A stretch of DNA of 64,000 nucleotides from Bacteroides sp. (GTDB taxonomy: Bacteria > Bacteroidota > Bacteroidia > Bacteroidales > Bacteroidaceae): contig JAJQDI010000005.1 in NCBI GenBank assembly GCA_021202275.1, positions 1-64,000 on the forward strand. The letters run 5' to 3'. Below, piece by piece: positions 18,239 to 27,594 of this stretch; within the stretch, counting starts at the first letter, position 1; each line of letters begins with the position of its first letter. The notes below the pieces were generated by a model. The model was not told where the DNA came from. It saw only the letters and a program-made list of their open reading frames with translations, and searched no databases. A program made the position numbers and the translations under genes.

Positions 18239-19174
18239 TTAGATGCCGTATCCGTCGTATCCTATGTTGGGCAGCACGGTTTTCTTTTTGGGTTGTACGA
18301 TGCGTGTCCCGGGAGGTACATCTTCCGTTACCCAGATATTACCTCCTACGGTAGCTCCCTTACCTATGGTAATGCGTCCCAGGATGGTTGCGTTGGAATA
18401 AATGATGACATGATCTTCCAGGATGGGATGGCGGATGATCCCTTTGATGGGTTTGCCATCCTCGTCGAGCGGGAAGCTTTTCGCACCTAAGGTCACTCCC
18501 TGATAGAGTTTCACATGGTTGCCGATGATGCTGGTGGCACCGATCACTACCCCTGTGCCGTGGTCTATGGTGAAGTAGCTGCCGATACGGGCTCCGGGAT
18601 GGATATCTATTCCGGTCTCGCTATGTGCCATTTCGGAGATGATGCGCGGGATCAGCGGAACTCCCAGTTCCAGCAACGCGTGCGCTACGCGGTAGTTGGT
18701 GATGGCGCGGATGGCGGGATAACAGAAGATCACCTCGCTGATGCTTTCCGCGGCAGGGTCGCCGTTGTAGGCGGCTTTCACATCCGTAGCCAGTATGCAG
18801 CGCATCCCGGGTAGTTGCCGGATGAAGGCGGCAGCCAGTCCGGCGGCTTTGTCCCGGCGGTTTTCCGTAGACTCTTCACAATCTTCTTTGCTCACGAAAC
18901 ACAGTCCGGCCAGGATCTGCTCGGTAAGCAGATCGAATAGTTCTTCTACATTAACTCCGATGTGGTATTTGAGGGTACGACTGTTGACGGTAGAATTGCC
19001 GTAATAACCGGGAAAAAGAACAGAACGACAAAGTTCAATGATTTTCTTCAGCACTTTGGCCGAAGGCATCGGCTCACCGTCCCTATGTTGGTGAAACAGT
19101 CCTTCATAGGATTCGCTTTCCGAAAGCTGATCGACTGTCTGTGTCAGTTTTTTTGTAAAATTCAATGGGCTCAT
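18239..19174 (-). CDS. cysE: Serine O-acetyltransferase
   Basis: The enzyme makes O-acetylserine from serine and acetyl-CoA, the precursor for cysteine synthase. The 311 residues have a helical N-terminal part and a C-terminal left-handed beta-helix with hexapeptide repeats. The segment HSETGIDIHPGARIG and the motif DHGTGVVIGAT carry the expected catalytic His and Asp. It is longer than E. coli CysE and resembles the EpsC-type group. cysK lies 9 kb away at 28043. A -7 box at 19201-19208 gives it its own promoter. Confidence 0.92.
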   Translation of the reverse strand: MSPLNFTKKLTQTVDQLSESESYEGLFHQHRDGEPMPSAKVLKKIIELCRSVLFPGYYGNSTVNSRTLKYHIGVNVEELFDLLTEQILAGLCFVSKEDCEESTENRRDKAAGLAAAFIRQLPGMRCILATDVKAAYNGDPAAESISEVIFCYPAIRAITNYRVAHALLELGVPLIPRIISEMAHSETGIDIHPGARIGSYFTIDHGTGVVIGATSIIGNHVKLYQGVTLGAKSFPLDEDGKPIKGIIRHPILEDHVIIYSNATILGRITIGKGATVGGNIWVTEDVPPGTRIVQPKKKTVLPNIGYDGYGI

Positions 19175-19200
19175 TCTTTTCCGGGTCTAAATAACAGGTG

Positions 19201-19208
19201 CAAAGGTA
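19201..19208 (-). promoter_or_regulatory. -7 box, cysE promoter
   Basis: The minus strand reads TACCTTTG, a match to TAnnTTTG, 27 bases before the cysE start. It lies after the terminator at 19346-19389, so cysE is separated from the pectin genes upstream. Confidence 0.6.
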
Positions 19209-19345
19209 GAAAATATTGCTTAGAGGTGGATTTATTTTTTCATAAATAATTTGCTGAATAACATCGATATCCAAGGTTTTGTTTGAGGGAAGGGTTTTGT
19301 AATCTGTAACGGGAAGACTATCGTACGACTGTGCCTATGGAAAAA

Positions 19346-19389
19346 ACAGGCCGGTAACGGATCTCCTGCGGGGAGGGTTATCGACCTGT
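19346..19389 (-). terminator. Rho-independent terminator of the fimbrillin-pectinase operon
   Basis: On the minus strand a long hairpin with outer arms ACAGG/CCTGT, middle arms CGATAAC/GTTACCG and inner CTCC/GGAG is followed by a T6 tract. It lies 330 bases after the pectinesterase stop and upstream of the cysE promoter. A leader attenuator for cysE is possible but less likely, since a -7 box lies after it. Confidence 0.75.
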
Positions 19390-19400
19390 AAAGAGAGTTA

Positions 19401-19480
19401 TGATTTACGAACTGTTGGTCGATAAAGTCAATCGAATACCGACGTAGCCCACCAGGTAGTCAGCAAAGCTGATTACGATT
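19401..19480 (-). repeat. Dispersed 80-bp intergenic repeat, copy B
   Basis: Read on the minus strand it gives GTAATCAGCTTTGCTGACTA, GGGCTACG, ATTCGATTGACTTTATCGAC and CAACAGTTCGTAAATC. This parallels the copy at 9047-9130 base for base over most of its length, but in the opposite orientation. Confidence 0.75.
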
Positions 19481-19630
19481 GAAATTACAGAAAGAATAGG
19501 TTTGTAATCTCCAATACGTAAGAGGTTATATGCAAACATACGAGACTTGTATCTGTGTCCCGGTATACCGGATGGGAATGTATATAAGCTGTGGAGATGC
19601 ATATCCGTTGCGGGATATTTTTTTATTAAA

Positions 19631-19676
19631 CCTGTACCCTGTGGAGACGCACGACGTGCGTCTCCACAGGGTACAG
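19631..19676. repeat. Perfect palindrome of the GACGCAC family
   Basis: The arms CCTGTACCCTGTGGAGACGC and their complement are 22 to 23 bases long and separated by almost nothing. This is the most perfect member of the palindrome family in the window. It lies 46 bases beyond the pectinesterase stop and could stabilise or end that transcript. Confidence 0.75.
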
Positions 19677-19721
19677 GAGTAGGAGAGGTAGCATACATGA
19701 TGAATGCTTATTTCTCTGCTA

Positions 19722-22058
19722 CTATTCGGCGAACCAATTGAGATCGCCACGTTCGTAAGCAGACAAGATCACATTCTGGCTACTGAAATGAGCTTCAAAT
19801 TCTTCCTCGCTCAGTTCGTAGGCTAACTCTGAATGATTGAAAACATCGTGAGCGAGCCGGGTCCCGTTCAGATCGGTACAGTTGTACATTTTATATCCGT
19901 TTTCTAAGCTGACTATAAGCGGATCGATGTCTCTCCAACCGGATGTATGGTAAATCTCATGTATCCGACAGTTGGCAAAGGTGACGTTATCGTACGTTTC
20001 GTTTCCACCGGTACGGGCGAGATACATAGAGGAGGTATTTTCGCCTGTTGAGGTCAGGTCACAGTTCAGGAAGACAAATCCTTTATTGCCTTCGGCCACA
20101 CGGGCCTGTACAATATATCCATTGCCTACCGATCGGATCTCACATTTCTCGAACAGTGCAGCCGAGGGTCCTCCCCAGATAAAGTCTACATCTCCGGCAA
20201 CCAGACAATTGTAGAACCAGCAGAAACCTTTCAGATTGAGAGTATCCTGGCAGCTCTTTATCGTACAGTTGATAAACATAAGCGCGTTGTGATCGTTGTT
20301 GGCGTAGATGGCTTCTGCCTGGTTTCCGGCACCGTACGTGTTCTCGATGGTGAGCGATTCGAAACGCAGTTTGTTTACCGTTTCTATCAGAAGCACACTG
20401 CGTCCTCCGGAATACGAGACAGAACCCCCTATCTCGGGGAGGTTGCCGGCAGAACCTCCGACCCCACCGTTGAGGTTATCGTAGTTCTTATACCGGATGA
20501 TCACCCCTTCCCGGCTTTCCCCCTTGATGGTGACATTATTTACATCTCTGAGGAAGATCAGTTCTTCGTAGATACCGTTTTGAATATACACCGTTTTCTG
20601 ATCCTCTTTGCCTACGGTATTGACCAGGAAATGCAGAGCGGCCTGGATGGTACGGAAATCTGCCTTGGCCGGGTCGTGTCCTACCGTCACCGTATGGGCT
20701 GCGTCTGTAGGAGCCTCCGGCTTCTCTCTGGTGGTGAAGGTCCATGCGGAAGGTTTTTTGATTCCCAGGAAGTCCTTATGCTGGATCACCCGGCTATCTA
20801 TCAGGACATAATATGTGGTATTATAATCTAATTTATTGAAATGAAGCTTGATGGTGGCTGTCTGTCCCTCTACCGTTACAGGATGGTAGTTGGATGTACG
20901 GTATCTCTTGATGGCATCTCCGGCCCAGATGACATCCATTTTGGAATGCAACAAGCTGGTATTCTCCAGTTTGGAATGTGTATCGCCCATCTGGATCTCG
21001 TCTACCAGTGTATCATCGTCTGCCCGGTATACCCGGATACTGCCTACCGTGCCCACTTCGGGCGCTTCTCCGGTAAACGTCAGGGTCAGGTAGGTATCTG
21101 CGTGTACTCCGGTAGCTTCGTTGGCCGGATATAGGGTGTAGTTAATGGTCAGTCCGGCAGTGCCTTCACCCGTGTCACCCCCGTTGCCCCATGGAGCCAA
21201 TGAGCCATTTTCTACCTCTACCCTGCCGGTCAACGGACCTTCGTCGTTCACCGTTAGTGTGAACATATATTGGTAGCCGGATTCGATCGCGTGTAGGCTG
21301 ATATTTTCTGTGTCGGTCAGGTACCAGTTGTAAGACTCTCCGTTCAGGGTATACTCTACCGCGTGTTCGGGTTCTATTGCGGCAGGCAGTACGATTGCTT
21401 CAAATACTCCGTCGGAAGTTTGATAAGGAGTGATATCTGCGGCTGTGGTGGCATTGCTCAGGGTAGCGGTGGCCAGATCGAAACCGGCCGTTGTGTGCAT
21501 CCCCTGGATGAGCAGTCCCGAAGGAGACAGGGCATGGCCGTCTGTATCTTGGAACCGGAAAGTCACTTTGGCAAGCTGGTGAGTAAACTTCAACGGAACC
21601 TGTGTAGTACTGCTCTCTGAATAGCCAGAGGATACAGCATACATCAGATCGTGTGCTGCCGAACCGCTGGACTGATTGGCCAGACTGATGGAATAGGTAA
21701 GGTCACTTATACCTGCCGAATAGGGATAATATCCGATAAAGTCGACCTCAGTCCCATCTTCCGGATAGGTAAACGGCGAGGTAGAAGTGAAGGTAGCGGA
21801 TGCACCTTCTGTTTCTGTGGTATAGAGAATATTGGCCGAGGAGGCTACCGGCGTCTGTGTACCTTTTTCCAGCATATAGATACCCAGCCGGTCGCCGGAG
21901 AGCCACTGGTTGCCCTCCTGGTTGGTACGGGTCGCGAACTCATTGGCTTCGGAAATGAATGTGATGGCCTCGGGTGTATCCGGGGACGTGTTCTCATCTT
22001 CGCACGATACGCACAGCAAGGCACATAGGGCAACAAAGAATGTATATTTGAATTTCAT
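19722..22058 (-). CDS. Fimbrillin-like lipoprotein fused to pectinesterase (CE8)
   Basis: This 778-residue lipoprotein (lipid cysteine C19) has three parts. Residues 30-292 form a fimbrillin-like module with ATR at 42-44, W..GDRLGIYM, VDFIGYYPY and closing LAPWGNGG. Residues 303-445 look like an SbsA-type Ig domain ending WTFTTRE. Residues 455-778 are a pectin methylesterase with GIYEE, Q580, QDT (D605), DFIWG (D625) and R682 in LART. The last replaces the usual LGRPW, so the tryptophan is missing. It should demethylate homogalacturonan at the cell surface. It is the third gene of the operon. The fusion is seen directly. Surface display through a pilus-like mechanism is inference. Confidence 0.85.
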   Translation of the reverse strand: MKFKYTFFVALCALLCVSCEDENTSPDTPEAITFISEANEFATRTNQEGNQWLSGDRLGIYMLEKGTQTPVASSANILYTTETEGASATFTSTSPFTYPEDGTEVDFIGYYPYSAGISDLTYSISLANQSSGSAAHDLMYAVSSGYSESSTTQVPLKFTHQLAKVTFRFQDTDGHALSPSGLLIQGMHTTAGFDLATATLSNATTAADITPYQTSDGVFEAIVLPAAIEPEHAVEYTLNGESYNWYLTDTENISLHAIESGYQYMFTLTVNDEGPLTGRVEVENGSLAPWGNGGDTGEGTAGLTINYTLYPANEATGVHADTYLTLTFTGEAPEVGTVGSIRVYRADDDTLVDEIQMGDTHSKLENTSLLHSKMDVIWAGDAIKRYRTSNYHPVTVEGQTATIKLHFNKLDYNTTYYVLIDSRVIQHKDFLGIKKPSAWTFTTREKPEAPTDAAHTVTVGHDPAKADFRTIQAALHFLVNTVGKEDQKTVYIQNGIYEELIFLRDVNNVTIKGESREGVIIRYKNYDNLNGGVGGSAGNLPEIGGSVSYSGGRSVLLIETVNKLRFESLTIENTYGAGNQAEAIYANNDHNALMFINCTIKSCQDTLNLKGFCWFYNCLVAGDVDFIWGGPSAALFEKCEIRSVGNGYIVQARVAEGNKGFVFLNCDLTSTGENTSSMYLARTGGNETYDNVTFANCRIHEIYHTSGWRDIDPLIVSLENGYKMYNCTDLNGTRLAHDVFNHSELAYELSEEEFEAHFSSQNVILSAYERGDLNWFAE

Positions 22059-22102
22059 ATCGTTTACTTGTTTTTGTTCATACTTGATTTGGCGGTTTTT
22101 CC

Positions 22103-23917
22103 TTATTTATACCAACGTGGGTCACCGGCAGTCAGCCTGGACTGAGTGAAGTTGCCATTGGCAGGTTTAGCGAACAATTGCTCCGCGGTAAATCCGCAAT
22201 CTTCACCCACAGGAGTTCCTGACCACGAGGTATCACTTACATAATAGTTGCCGCTTTCTGAAAGGCTTGTCTGATTAGAGACTACAGAGACACTATTTGC
22301 TTCTGCATGTGGTAATCCTATGAGGTTGTTGGTAAAGGTCAGAGAGCCACCTTTACTGTTAAACTCAACGATTGCATATTTAGGACCCTGGTCGAAAGTA
22401 CATTCGTTGATACTGACTGTCGCTGCCTGGGTGGCATTAGCCATGCGTATTCCTCTGCCTGCCACATTATATATGGTAGATTGTGTAATTTCGGCATTCA
22501 GTACTGCGCCGGCATCCACTGTCAGCAAATTGTAATCGCCAATGTTATAGAGGATACTGTTTGTTATGGTGTATGTATCCAGTGTAGTAGGATTTTCTTT
22601 GAAGCGGAGCACACCACGCATATCATGTATTTTACAGTTTTCGATAAGGATCTGACCTAATTCGATGGAGGTTTCCTGATTCATGATGTAATTGGAGCCG
22701 GGAACCCCTTTTATATCCAGGTTGTAGAAATGGATAAGTTCCATATTTCCTTCTGCCTGTAAAGTTCCTGTATGGTCAATAGTGGGTGTAACCGTACCTC
22801 CTTTTCCTGCAAGGATCAGGGAAGTGACGGAAGCGGGGAATTTGAAAGAACCGGTTGCATATTCTCCACCGTTGGCCAATACAATGGCCACTTTGGAGGC
22901 TGTTGCGTCATTTTTTAATGCGGATTCAATGGATCCTCCGCTGAATAACTGAATGATCTGATAATCCTCCGGTATCTCCAGGTCTGGCACAGGTTCTACC
23001 TCTTTGTTGTCGGCTCCGCCATCTTCCCAGGGTGAAATAGAGCCACCGCCGAAATCTACCAGAATGGCTTCTATTTCCGCGTCGGAAGTATGAACGGTGA
23101 TCCGGAAGGTATAGGAGAAGCCCGCTTTTAGTTCCATTCCCGGGTGACTTTCATGCATGTCCCATACATACTCATGGTCATCTACCCGGATGGATACCTG
23201 ATGTCCTGCCGCAAATGACGCAGGAAACAGAATGGCTGCGAAGGAATTGGAGGTTGCCTGGTAGGGAGCGATAGCGGCAGGGGCAGTTATCGTGTTCAGT
23301 TCACCTGTCTGCAGGTCAAACTGTGCTGTGGTATTCATTCCCAGGAAAGTCACCCCATCCATATCCGGGGTGAGCGCGTCTCCCTCTTCATCCACAACAT
23401 TCAATGTGATCTTTGACAGTTGATGTTTGAAACCCAGAGAAATGGAACCTGAGACATATCCGTTACCGTTGCTGTCGGCTCTGGCATACATCAAGTCATG
23501 GGCTGCCAGCCCGGCCGACTGATCGGTCAGATCGACCGGATAGCTCCAGTCTGTTAGCGTGGGCGTATAGGGGTAATAGGCAATAAAGTCTACCGGCGAT
23601 TCATCTTCCGGGAAATAGATCCCTGCCGCGCTGGCCTTAAACGCTGTGGAGGCGGCAGACGATTCGGCTTCGTAAGGTACATTGGAAAACCCCGCAGGAG
23701 TGGTTGTGCCCGATGCTGTCATATAGATACCGATCTGGTCGCCGGCACTCCACTGGCTGCCATCCGGGCTGACACGTGTGGCAGGATGGCTTATTCCCGA
23801 AACAAAGATCACTTCACCTGATCCGCTGGTGAGCCTGGTATCGTTCTGATCGTTGCATGCCACCAGGAGGATCGCTACAGCGGCCATACAGATCCAAAGT
23901 TTATATGTTAATTGCAT
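22103..23917 (-). CDS. Fimbrillin-like lipoprotein with DUF5123-type beta-helix
   Basis: This 604-residue lipoprotein has its lipid cysteine at C21. Residues 35-300 are a fimbrillin-like module clearly paralogous to the next gene upstream: HPATR at 44-48, [28 protein letters not shown] and SISPW at W297. The remainder, about 320-604, has the repeating Asn- and Ile-rich pattern of a right-handed parallel beta-helix and ends GDPRWYK. That pattern resembles the DUF4957/DUF5123 proteins of pectin loci, which bind or act on the substrate. No catalytic residues are recognised, so it may be a binding protein. It lies 44 bases before the pectinesterase gene. Confidence 0.75.
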   Translation of the reverse strand: MQLTYKLWICMAAVAILLVACNDQNDTRLTSGSGEVIFVSGISHPATRVSPDGSQWSAGDQIGIYMTASGTTTPAGFSNVPYEAESSAASTAFKASAAGIYFPEDESPVDFIAYYPYTPTLTDWSYPVDLTDQSAGLAAHDLMYARADSNGNGYVSGSISLGFKHQLSKITLNVVDEEGDALTPDMDGVTFLGMNTTAQFDLQTGELNTITAPAAIAPYQATSNSFAAILFPASFAAGHQVSIRVDDHEYVWDMHESHPGMELKAGFSYTFRITVHTSDAEIEAILVDFGGGSISPWEDGGADNKEVEPVPDLEIPEDYQIIQLFSGGSIESALKNDATASKVAIVLANGGEYATGSFKFPASVTSLILAGKGGTVTPTIDHTGTLQAEGNMELIHFYNLDIKGVPGSNYIMNQETSIELGQILIENCKIHDMRGVLRFKENPTTLDTYTITNSILYNIGDYNLLTVDAGAVLNAEITQSTIYNVAGRGIRMANATQAATVSINECTFDQGPKYAIVEFNSKGGSLTFTNNLIGLPHAEANSVSVVSNQTSLSESGNYYVSDTSWSGTPVGEDCGFTAEQLFAKPANGNFTQSRLTAGDPRWYK

Positions 23918-23972
23918 AAATTGTAGTTTATATAAATTCGACAGTAAATATTCACGATCTCATGGACGGGGA

Positions 23973-26349
23973 TTACAAAGAGATATAGGTACCGTTTTGC
24001 ACCTGACCGTTCACGATGTCTTTGACCAGATCATGAAGGTATATCTCCAGATTGGTGTAGCGACCCGATGGATCCAGGGTTTTGGCATTCCCATCGTCCG
24101 GGTTATCCTTATCCAGGCCGTACAGCTCTTCCCAGTAGTCGGGGATGCCGTCGCCGTCGCTGTCTTCAGGCACTTCTCCTTGTTTATACGTGGGCCATCC
24201 GCCTACATCCTGCGGAGAGTCTATGTAGCCGTTGAGACTGCCATTGCTTCCCTGCATACACGTAGCGATACCGTTGCGTGTATCGTAGACGGCGCGCTCG
24301 TCTACCGCATCCCGTTTCAGGCTGGCACCTGCATACTCCAGTACCTTACCAAAGGCTACATCCGTCGGATGGTAGGTAACTGATGCCGGTGTTCCATCGG
24401 GAGTAATGCGTACAGGAGTGGATAGTGGAGTATACTCAGTAGATCCCTGGTTCTTTGTGTCGTATTCCATACCCAACCAATTGTTGTCGTTTACTTTTGT
24501 GATGTTCTCATTGTCATTGCCGGAAGTATCGAGGTAATTGGTATGATCGAGGTAAATGGAAGGACAACCATAATCTACATCTCCTTTTACACCTGAAATA
24601 AAGTAGAAATATTCACGTTTTTTTTCCTTTGGTATCTGCGTCGGGACCGTTGATGGAACCGGGTCCCCATTTGTAGTAGTTGCCTACAAAATTGACCTTT
24701 TGTGCTTCCCCTCCGTAGGCAGGATAGTTGGAGTAGTTGTATACCACGCAGTTGCGGAAGTCTACTGCCCGCTGGTCATTGTTCAATGGATTGCTGGAAA
24801 TCCCGTATACGTCACCGCCGTCAAAGCGGGGATTCCGGCTGTCGTGGTGCGCCAGCAGGTTGTGGTGGAAAGAGGCATTCACTCCGCCCCAGATGGCTCC
24901 ATACCCGTGGTTGCCTTTGGCATGGGTAGATCTGCGTAGGCTTTCGGAAAGGATACACCATTGCATGGTGAAGTTCTCATTGGCATAGAAAGAAGAGCAT
25001 TCGTCGGTGCTCCAGCTCATGGAACAATGGTCAATGATCACATTCCTGAGGTAGCGTCCCCACATGGCATCGTCCTCGGTTCCCTTTTCATCTCCCATAC
25101 GTGAGCGGATGAAGCGGATGATCACATTGTCGGATTTTACCACTAAGGAATAGTTTTTCAGGCAGATCCCATCGCCCGGTGCGGTTTGTCCGGCAATGGT
25201 CACGTTCCCGTTTTTGATCTCCAGGGTCTTCTGCAGTTCTATGACGCCATCTACTTCGAAGACGATGGTACGTGTGCCGGATTGATTGATGGCATAGCGC
25301 AGGCTGCCGGGTTGTTCGTCGTCTTCCAGTCGGGTTACTTTGATCACTCTTCCGCCGCGTCCGCCGGTAGTGAACATACCCCCTCCTTCAGCGCCTGGGA
25401 AGGCACGGATGAGTCCGTCGTCCTCGTATTCCGGCAGATCGGTATAATACGGGTGGTCGCCACCGTTGTTTCCCCAGGGAGCCACCGAATTGCCGTTGAA
25501 ATCGATTAGAATAGCTTCTACTTCTCCCGTAGCGGTATGGACTGTGACGTTGAACGTATAGGAATATCCGGCTTTTATTTCCAGGCCTCCGTAACTCTCC
25601 TGCATGGTCCATGTATATTGCTTTCCGGCTATGTCCATCGCTACTTCATGCCCCGAAGCGAAACTAAAAGGGATAAGGATGGCTTCGTACGTATCTTTGT
25701 AGCGGTAAGGAAGAATGTCTCCTCTGGTCGCGTTTCTCTGGAGTGTACCTGTGCTCAGATCAAAGGTACCGTTGGTATACATTCCCCGCAGCGTTACCTG
25801 GTCGGGAGTGAGCAGCTCTTCGTTTTCATCTGTAATGTTCAGGACCATCCTGGACAGTTGATGGGTAAAGGCAAACGATACCGATCCGTAGGTATAACCG
25901 GCACCCTGGTTATCGGCTCTGGCATACATCAGGTCATGAGTTACCAGGCTGGCCGACTGATCGGCTAAGGCGATCGGGTAGATAAAGTCGGTTACTTCCG
26001 CAGTGTAGGGGTAGTAGGCGATAAAATCTACCGGTTCTTCTTTTACCGGATAATGGATAGCTACCTCCTCTGCTCTGAATGCGGTAGTGGGGGCAGAGGA
26101 TTCGGCCGTGTAGGGGACATTCGCATATTCCGTCAGGGTGGTTTGTCCGGAGGCCACCATGTAGATCCCTATCCGGTCGTCAGTGGTCCATTCGCTTCCG
26201 TCCTGACTGACCCGGGTAGCAGGATCGTTGAGACCCGAAACAAAAAGAATTCCGTTTTGTCCGTTGCTGTTCTCTGCTTCATGGTAATCGTTGCACGATG
26301 CAAAAAGCAGGGTCGATACGACCAGGCTTGTGTAAAATTTATATTTCAT
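23973..26349 (-). pseudogene. Fimbrillin-like lipoprotein fused to pectate lyase (PL1), frameshifted
   Basis: The first part (26349-24613) encodes a lipoprotein (C19) with a fimbrillin-like module (DPATR at 42-46, VAPWGNN at the end) and a PL1 pectate lyase with [35 protein letters not shown] (catalytic Arg region) and a parallel beta-helix. At 24619-24626 an A8 run shifts the frame to an early stop. Using A7 restores one continuous frame of 791 codons. The restored frame runs through 24476-23973, which carries the lyase C-terminus with the calcium-type segment DSDGDGIPDYWEELYG. The active product would cut de-esterified pectin. Whether the shift is real, phase-variable, slipped in transcription or a sequencing error cannot be told from the sequence. 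Confidence 0.8.
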
Positions 26350-26374
26350 AGTATAGAAGAATTTGATACAGGGA

Positions 26375-26382
26375 CAAAAATA
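26375..26382 (-). promoter_or_regulatory. -7 box, fimbrillin-pectinase operon
   Basis: The minus strand reads TATTTTTG, matching TAnnTTTG, 25 bases before the start of the first gene, implying a leader of under 20 bases. The divergent region 26383-26654 shows no other clear signal. Confidence 0.55.
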
Positions 26383-26654
26383 ACGTTTGCTTTTTCGCAG
26401 GATGTGTAAAAAATGTGTTATACCCTGTAATTATTTGACTGTTGAAAAGATTCGTACAATTTTACTGGTTTTACGTCAATATTTACACTCTGCCGGGTGG
26501 TAGGTACAGCATCTTTTTGGAGAAATTTTCGGGTCTAAGATAACTTCAGAAGCTATACACAGGAAAGAGCGGTGGAAAGATCTTTGTATGTATGTGCAAA
26601 CGAATAATCCTTGAAAAAAAACTTGTCCGGGAGACAATTCTCATAAATAAAATG

Positions 26655-26662
26655 TACTTTTG
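26655..26662 (+). promoter_or_regulatory. -7 box, secreted hydrolase promoter
   Basis: TACTTTTG matches TAnnTTTG and lies 34 bases before the ATG at 26697. No -33 box is clear at the normal spacing. Confidence 0.5.
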
Positions 26663-26696
26663 AGCTTATTATTTATTCCTTTAATATCGTATAAAC

Positions 26697-27530
26697 ATGA
26701 AAATCCGCTTGATCTTTTTATTTGTATGTATAAGTGTCGGTATCCAGGCACAACAAACTTATCAGACTGTCACAGACATTCGTTATGTCAGTGAATCGGA
26801 GACCGATAGTTATCGGCTGGAACGTTGCAAACTGGATGTATATTATCCGGAAGGGGTTACCGACTTCCCTACCATTGTCTGGTATCACGGCGGTGGGCTG
26901 GAAGGTGGAAGTAAGCATATTCCCACGGAACTGATGGATAAAGGATTTGCTGTGGTGACAGTCAATTACCGGTTGAGTCCCCGGGCAGAGCATCCGGCTT
27001 ACATAGAGGATGCGGCAGAAGCTCTGGCGTGGGTTTTTGAACACATCGGTGATTACGGAGGTACTGCGGAGAAGATCTATGTATCCGGCCATTCGGCGGG
27101 TGGCTATCTGGCCCTGATCATCGGTCTGGATAAAAGTTACCTGGCAGCACATGGGGTAGACGCGGATCGGGTAAGGGCCTGGTTGCCTATTAGCGGACAG
27201 ACCGTTACTCATTATACCATTCGTAAAGAGCGTGGATGGCGGGAAGGTATTCCGGTGATTGATGCGTATGCTCCCTGCTTTCATGCGCGTACCGATACGC
27301 CACCCTATGTGTTGATTACGGGAGGACGTGATCTGGAGTTGATGGCGCGCTATGAAGAAAACGCGTTGCTGGAATCGGTGATGAAAGGCATAGGCAACCC
27401 AAATGTACGTTTGTATGAACTGGAAGGTTTTGATCACGTGAATGTAGCCGGTCCTGCTTGTTACCTGATAGCAGGATATGTGCGTGATCTGGATACTATG
27501 GATGATAAAGATAAGGTGGAAAAGAAATAG
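26697..27530 (+). CDS. Secreted alpha/beta hydrolase (esterase-like)
   Basis: The 277-residue protein starts with a Sec signal MKIRLIFLFVCISVGIQAQ and continues as an esterase/lipase fold. The oxyanion motif is HGGG, the nucleophile motif GHSAGG, and candidate Asp and His lie in GRDLE and FDHVN. The fold matches family members that remove acetyl or feruloyl groups from polysaccharides, but the substrate cannot be read from the sequence. It is divergent from the pectinase operon, so a role as pectin deacetylase or feruloyl esterase is plausible inference. The last residues (DKDKVEKK) form a charged tail. Confidence 0.8.
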   Translation: MKIRLIFLFVCISVGIQAQQTYQTVTDIRYVSESETDSYRLERCKLDVYYPEGVTDFPTIVWYHGGGLEGGSKHIPTELMDKGFAVVTVNYRLSPRAEHPAYIEDAAEALAWVFEHIGDYGGTAEKIYVSGHSAGGYLALIIGLDKSYLAAHGVDADRVRAWLPISGQTVTHYTIRKERGWREGIPVIDAYAPCFHARTDTPPYVLITGGRDLELMARYEENALLESVMKGIGNPNVRLYELEGFDHVNVAGPACYLIAGYVRDLDTMDDKDKVEKK

Positions 27531-27594
27531 AAGACCCTTAGCGTACCGTTCGTTTACTGTTCGTATACAGGTAGAAATACGTAGTTATATAATT

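Noticed and set aside
19346-19389. Riboswitch or attenuator for cysE
   Set aside because: A -7 box lies between the hairpin and the cysE start, so the cysE transcript would not include it. A terminator for the upstream operon is simpler.
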